A stretch of 64,000 nucleotides of DNA from Nocardiopsis potens DSM 45234. GTDB taxonomy: Bacteria; Actinomycetota; Actinomycetes; Streptosporangiales; Streptosporangiaceae. Below the pieces are notes generated by a model. It ran no database searches, was not told the DNA's origin, and worked only from the letters and a program-made list of their open reading frames with translations. The stretch is taken from NCBI RefSeq assembly GCF_000341105.1, contig NZ_ANBB01000033.1, positions 178,034 to 242,033 of the forward strand, in the 5' to 3' direction. Below are positions 62,185-64,000 of the stretch, in pieces. The first letter of the stretch is position 1; the number at the start of each line of letters is the position of its first letter. The position numbers and the translations under genes were made by a program.

Positions 62185-64000
62185 CGCGCACCGCCTTCCT
62201 TCGCGTCGGCGATCGCCCGCCAGACCCGCTCCGGCGTGCACGGCATGTGCACGTCGCGCACCCCGTGCGGGCGCAGCGCGTCGACGATCGCGTTGACCAC
62301 CGCCGGGGTCGAGGCGATGGTGCCCGCCTCGCCCACCCCCTTGGCGCCGAGCGGGTTGGTGGTGGACGGCGTCACCGTCCGGTCGGTGGTGAAGTCCGGC
62401 AGGTCCGCCGCGGACGGCAGCAGGTAGTCGGCCATGGTCGAGGTGACCAGGTTGCCCTCCGCGTCGTGCACCGCCTCCTCGAACAGCGCCTGGCCGATGC
62501 CCTGCGCCAGCCCGCCGTGCACCTGCCCGTCCACGATCAGCGGGTTGACCACCGTGCCGACGTCGTCCACCGCCGTGTAGGAGCGGATCCGCACCGCGCC
62601 GGTCTCGGTGTCCACCTCGACCGCGCACAGGTGCGTGCCGTGCGGGTAGGAGAAGTCGGACGGCTCGTAGGCGGCGTCGGAGTCGAGCGACGGCTCCACC
62701 CCGTCGGGGAGGTCGTGCGCGGCGAACGCGGCCAGCGCCACCTCCTGGACGGTGACCGAGGGGTGCCCGGTGCCGCGCACCGAGAACCGGCCGCCGGAGA
62801 ACTCCAGGTCGTCCTCTGCCGCCTCCAGCAGGTGCGCGGCGAACCGGCGCGCCTTGTCCACCACCCGGTCGCAGGCCCGGACCACCGCGGACCCGCCCAC
62901 CACCAGCGAGCGCGACCCGTAGGTGTCCATGCCGCGCGGGGAGACCATGGTGTCGCCGTGCAGCACCCGCACGTCCTCCACCGGGACCCCGAGCCGGTCG
63001 GCGGTGATCTGGCTCCACGCCGTCTCGTGCCCCTGGCCGTGCGCCGAGGAGCCGGTGACCACCTCCACCTTCCCGGTGGGCAGCATCCGCACCGCGGCGT
63101 GCTCCCAGCCGCCCGCGCCGTACTTGAGCTCGCCCAGGATCCGGGAGGGCGCCAGCCCGCACATCTCGGTGTAGGTGGACACCCCGATGCCGAGCTGCAC
63201 CGGGTCGCCGCGCTCCCGGCGGCGCCGCTGCTCGGCGCGGAGCCCGTCGTAGTCGAAGAGCGCGGCGGCCCGCTCGGTGGCCGCCTCGTAGTTCCCCGAG
63301 TCGTAGGTGAGCCCGGCGACCGTGGTGTGCGGGAACTCGTCGTGCCCGATCCAGTTGCGCCGCCGCAGCTCGATCGGGTCCATGCCGAGCTCCTCGGCGA
63401 GCTCGGTGACGATCCGCTCGATGGCGTAGGTCGCCTCGGGCCGCCCGGCGCCCCGGTAGGCGTCGGTGGGCATCGTGGTGGTGAACACCCCGGTGCAGGT
63501 GAACGAGTAGGCGTCCATCTTGTAGATCCCCGGGTACATGAACGCGCCCAGGATCGGCACGCCCGGGGTGACCAGCATCAGGTAGGCGCCCATGTCGGCG
63601 AGGAGCTGCACGCGCAGCCCGCGGATCCTGCCGTCGGCGTCGGCGGCGATGGACACGTCCTGGATCTGGTCCCGGCCGTGGTGGGTGGTCTGGAACCCCT
63701 CGGAGCGGGTCTCGGTCCACTTCACCGGGGCGTCGAGCCGCCGCGCCAGCAGGAGCAGCAGCACCTCCTCGGCGGTGACCTGGAGCTTGGACCCGAACCC
63801 GCCGCCCACGTCCGGGGCGATCACCCGGATGTCCTGCTCGGGGATCCCGGTGGTCATCGCCAGCATCAGCCGCAGGATGTGCGGGATCTGGGTGGCCGAC
63901 CACATGGTGTACCCGCCGTTCTCCGGCCGGCACACCACCGCGCGCGGCTCCATCGCCGCCGGGATCAGCCGCTGCTGCCGGTACCGGCGGGGGGCCACCA
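62181..64000 (-). CDS. coxL: Molybdenum hydroxylase large subunit (form II CoxL-like), N-terminus beyond window
   Basis: The visible ~606 residues are the C-terminal three quarters of a molybdopterin-cytosine-dinucleotide large subunit; the frame is open to the window edge, so the N-terminus lies outside. The active-site loop reads TDAYRGAGRPEA: AYRGAGR marks form II enzymes, whereas true form I CO dehydrogenases have AYRCSFR with the copper-binding Cys. GGGFGSKLQ, GSSAHGQGHETAW and the catalytic Glu in GAKGVGEAGT are present. CO oxidation is therefore doubtful; another aldehyde or N-heterocycle is as likely. A small 2Fe-2S subunit gene is expected just outside the window. Confidence 0.92.
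   Translation of the reverse strand, partial: VAPRRYRQQRLIPAAMEPRAVVCRPENGGYTMWSATQIPHILRLMLAMTTGIPEQDIRVIAPDVGGGFGSKLQVTAEEVLLLLLARRLDAPVKWTETRSEGFQTTHHGRDQIQDVSIAADADGRIRGLRVQLLADMGAYLMLVTPGVPILGAFMYPGIYKMDAYSFTCTGVFTTTMPTDAYRGAGRPEATYAIERIVTELAEELGMDPIELRRRNWIGHDEFPHTTVAGLTYDSGNYEAATERAAALFDYDGLRAEQRRRRERGDPVQLGIGVSTYTEMCGLAPSRILGELKYGAGGWEHAAVRMLPTGKVEVVTGSSAHGQGHETAWSQITADRLGVPVEDVRVLHGDTMVSPRGMDTYGSRSLVVGGSAVVRACDRVVDKARRFAAHLLEAAEDDLEFSGGRFSVRGTGHPSVTVQEVALAAFAAHDLPDGVEPSLDSDAAYEPSDFSYPHGTHLCAVEVDTETGAVRIRSYTAVDDVGTVVNPLIVDGQVHGGLAQGIGQALFEEAVHDAEGNLVTSTMADYLLPSAADLPDFTTDRTVTPSTTNPLGAKGVGEAGTIASTPAVVNAIVDALRPHGVRDVHMPCTPERVWRAIADAKEGGAR

Overview
The window is about 74% GC chromosomal DNA from a filamentous actinobacterium, most likely a Nocardiopsis-like member of the Streptosporangiales. 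This is inferred from the gene order (map-infA-rpmJ-rpsM-rpsK-rpoA-rplQ-truA without rpsD; alr-tsaE-tsaB-rimI-tsaD; groES-groEL1-sigma-guaB-guaB3; guaA), from frequent GTG/TTG starts, and from actinobacterial families such as DUF1707, DUF4913, ShbA/SigD-like sigma and GuaB3. It is mostly core chromosome. No prophage, integrase, transposase, tRNA, rRNA or CRISPR array was seen.

Layout: 1-5.5 kb holds the 3' end of the S10/spc/alpha ribosomal cluster (map end, DUF1707 protein, infA, rpmJ, rpsM, rpsK, rpoA, rplQ, truA). 5.58-7.08 kb is non-coding: two arrays of a ~70-bp repeat in opposite orientation around a central spacer that itself carries inverted repeats. 7.1-9.1 kb is a proline-rich membrane protein with 33-bp coding repeats. 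9.6-16.1 kb carries rplM-rpsI, then the amino-sugar genes glmM and glmS (glmS with two DasR-like operators) separated by a secreted M1 aminopeptidase. 16.4-24 kb has coaA, a lipoprotein/glutathionylspermidine-synthase-fold pair, a DUF4913 protein, Uma2, the NAD(P)HX repair enzyme, a NUDIX hydrolase and a membrane EEP phosphatase. 23.8-30.2 kb has a PrsW-type protease, alr and the t6A modification genes tsaE/B/D with rimI. 30.4-40.4 kb has a long coiled-coil protein, a THUMP-like methyltransferase, the CIRCE-controlled groES-groEL1, a ShbA-like sigma factor, guaB and guaB3. 40.5-53.9 kb has a lytic transglycosylase, glpD, a GT2-like protein, an MDR oxidoreductase, the hen1-pnkp RNA-repair operon, galE and a succinate-semialdehyde dehydrogenase. 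54.4-64 kb has a MetOD1 / PAS-SpoIIE phosphatase pair, guaA, a receptor Ser/Thr kinase and the end of a coxL-coxM-coxG molybdenum-hydroxylase operon that runs off the right edge.

The least expected signal is a dispersed family of at least six palindromes, each exactly 64 bp (centres near 12.42, 22.49, 27.23, 43.29, 45.78 and 60.37 kb). The outer 14 bp are well conserved and the inner arm sequence differs between copies while pairing is largely kept; the copy at 45744-45807 is a perfect 32+32 bp palindrome. Together with the ~1.5-kb inverted arrangement of 70-bp repeats at 5.6-7.1 kb, these are the structures I would follow up first. The Hen1-Pnkp cassette is the most striking known system here: it repairs RNAs cut by ribotoxins and marks the junction with a 2'-O-methyl group.
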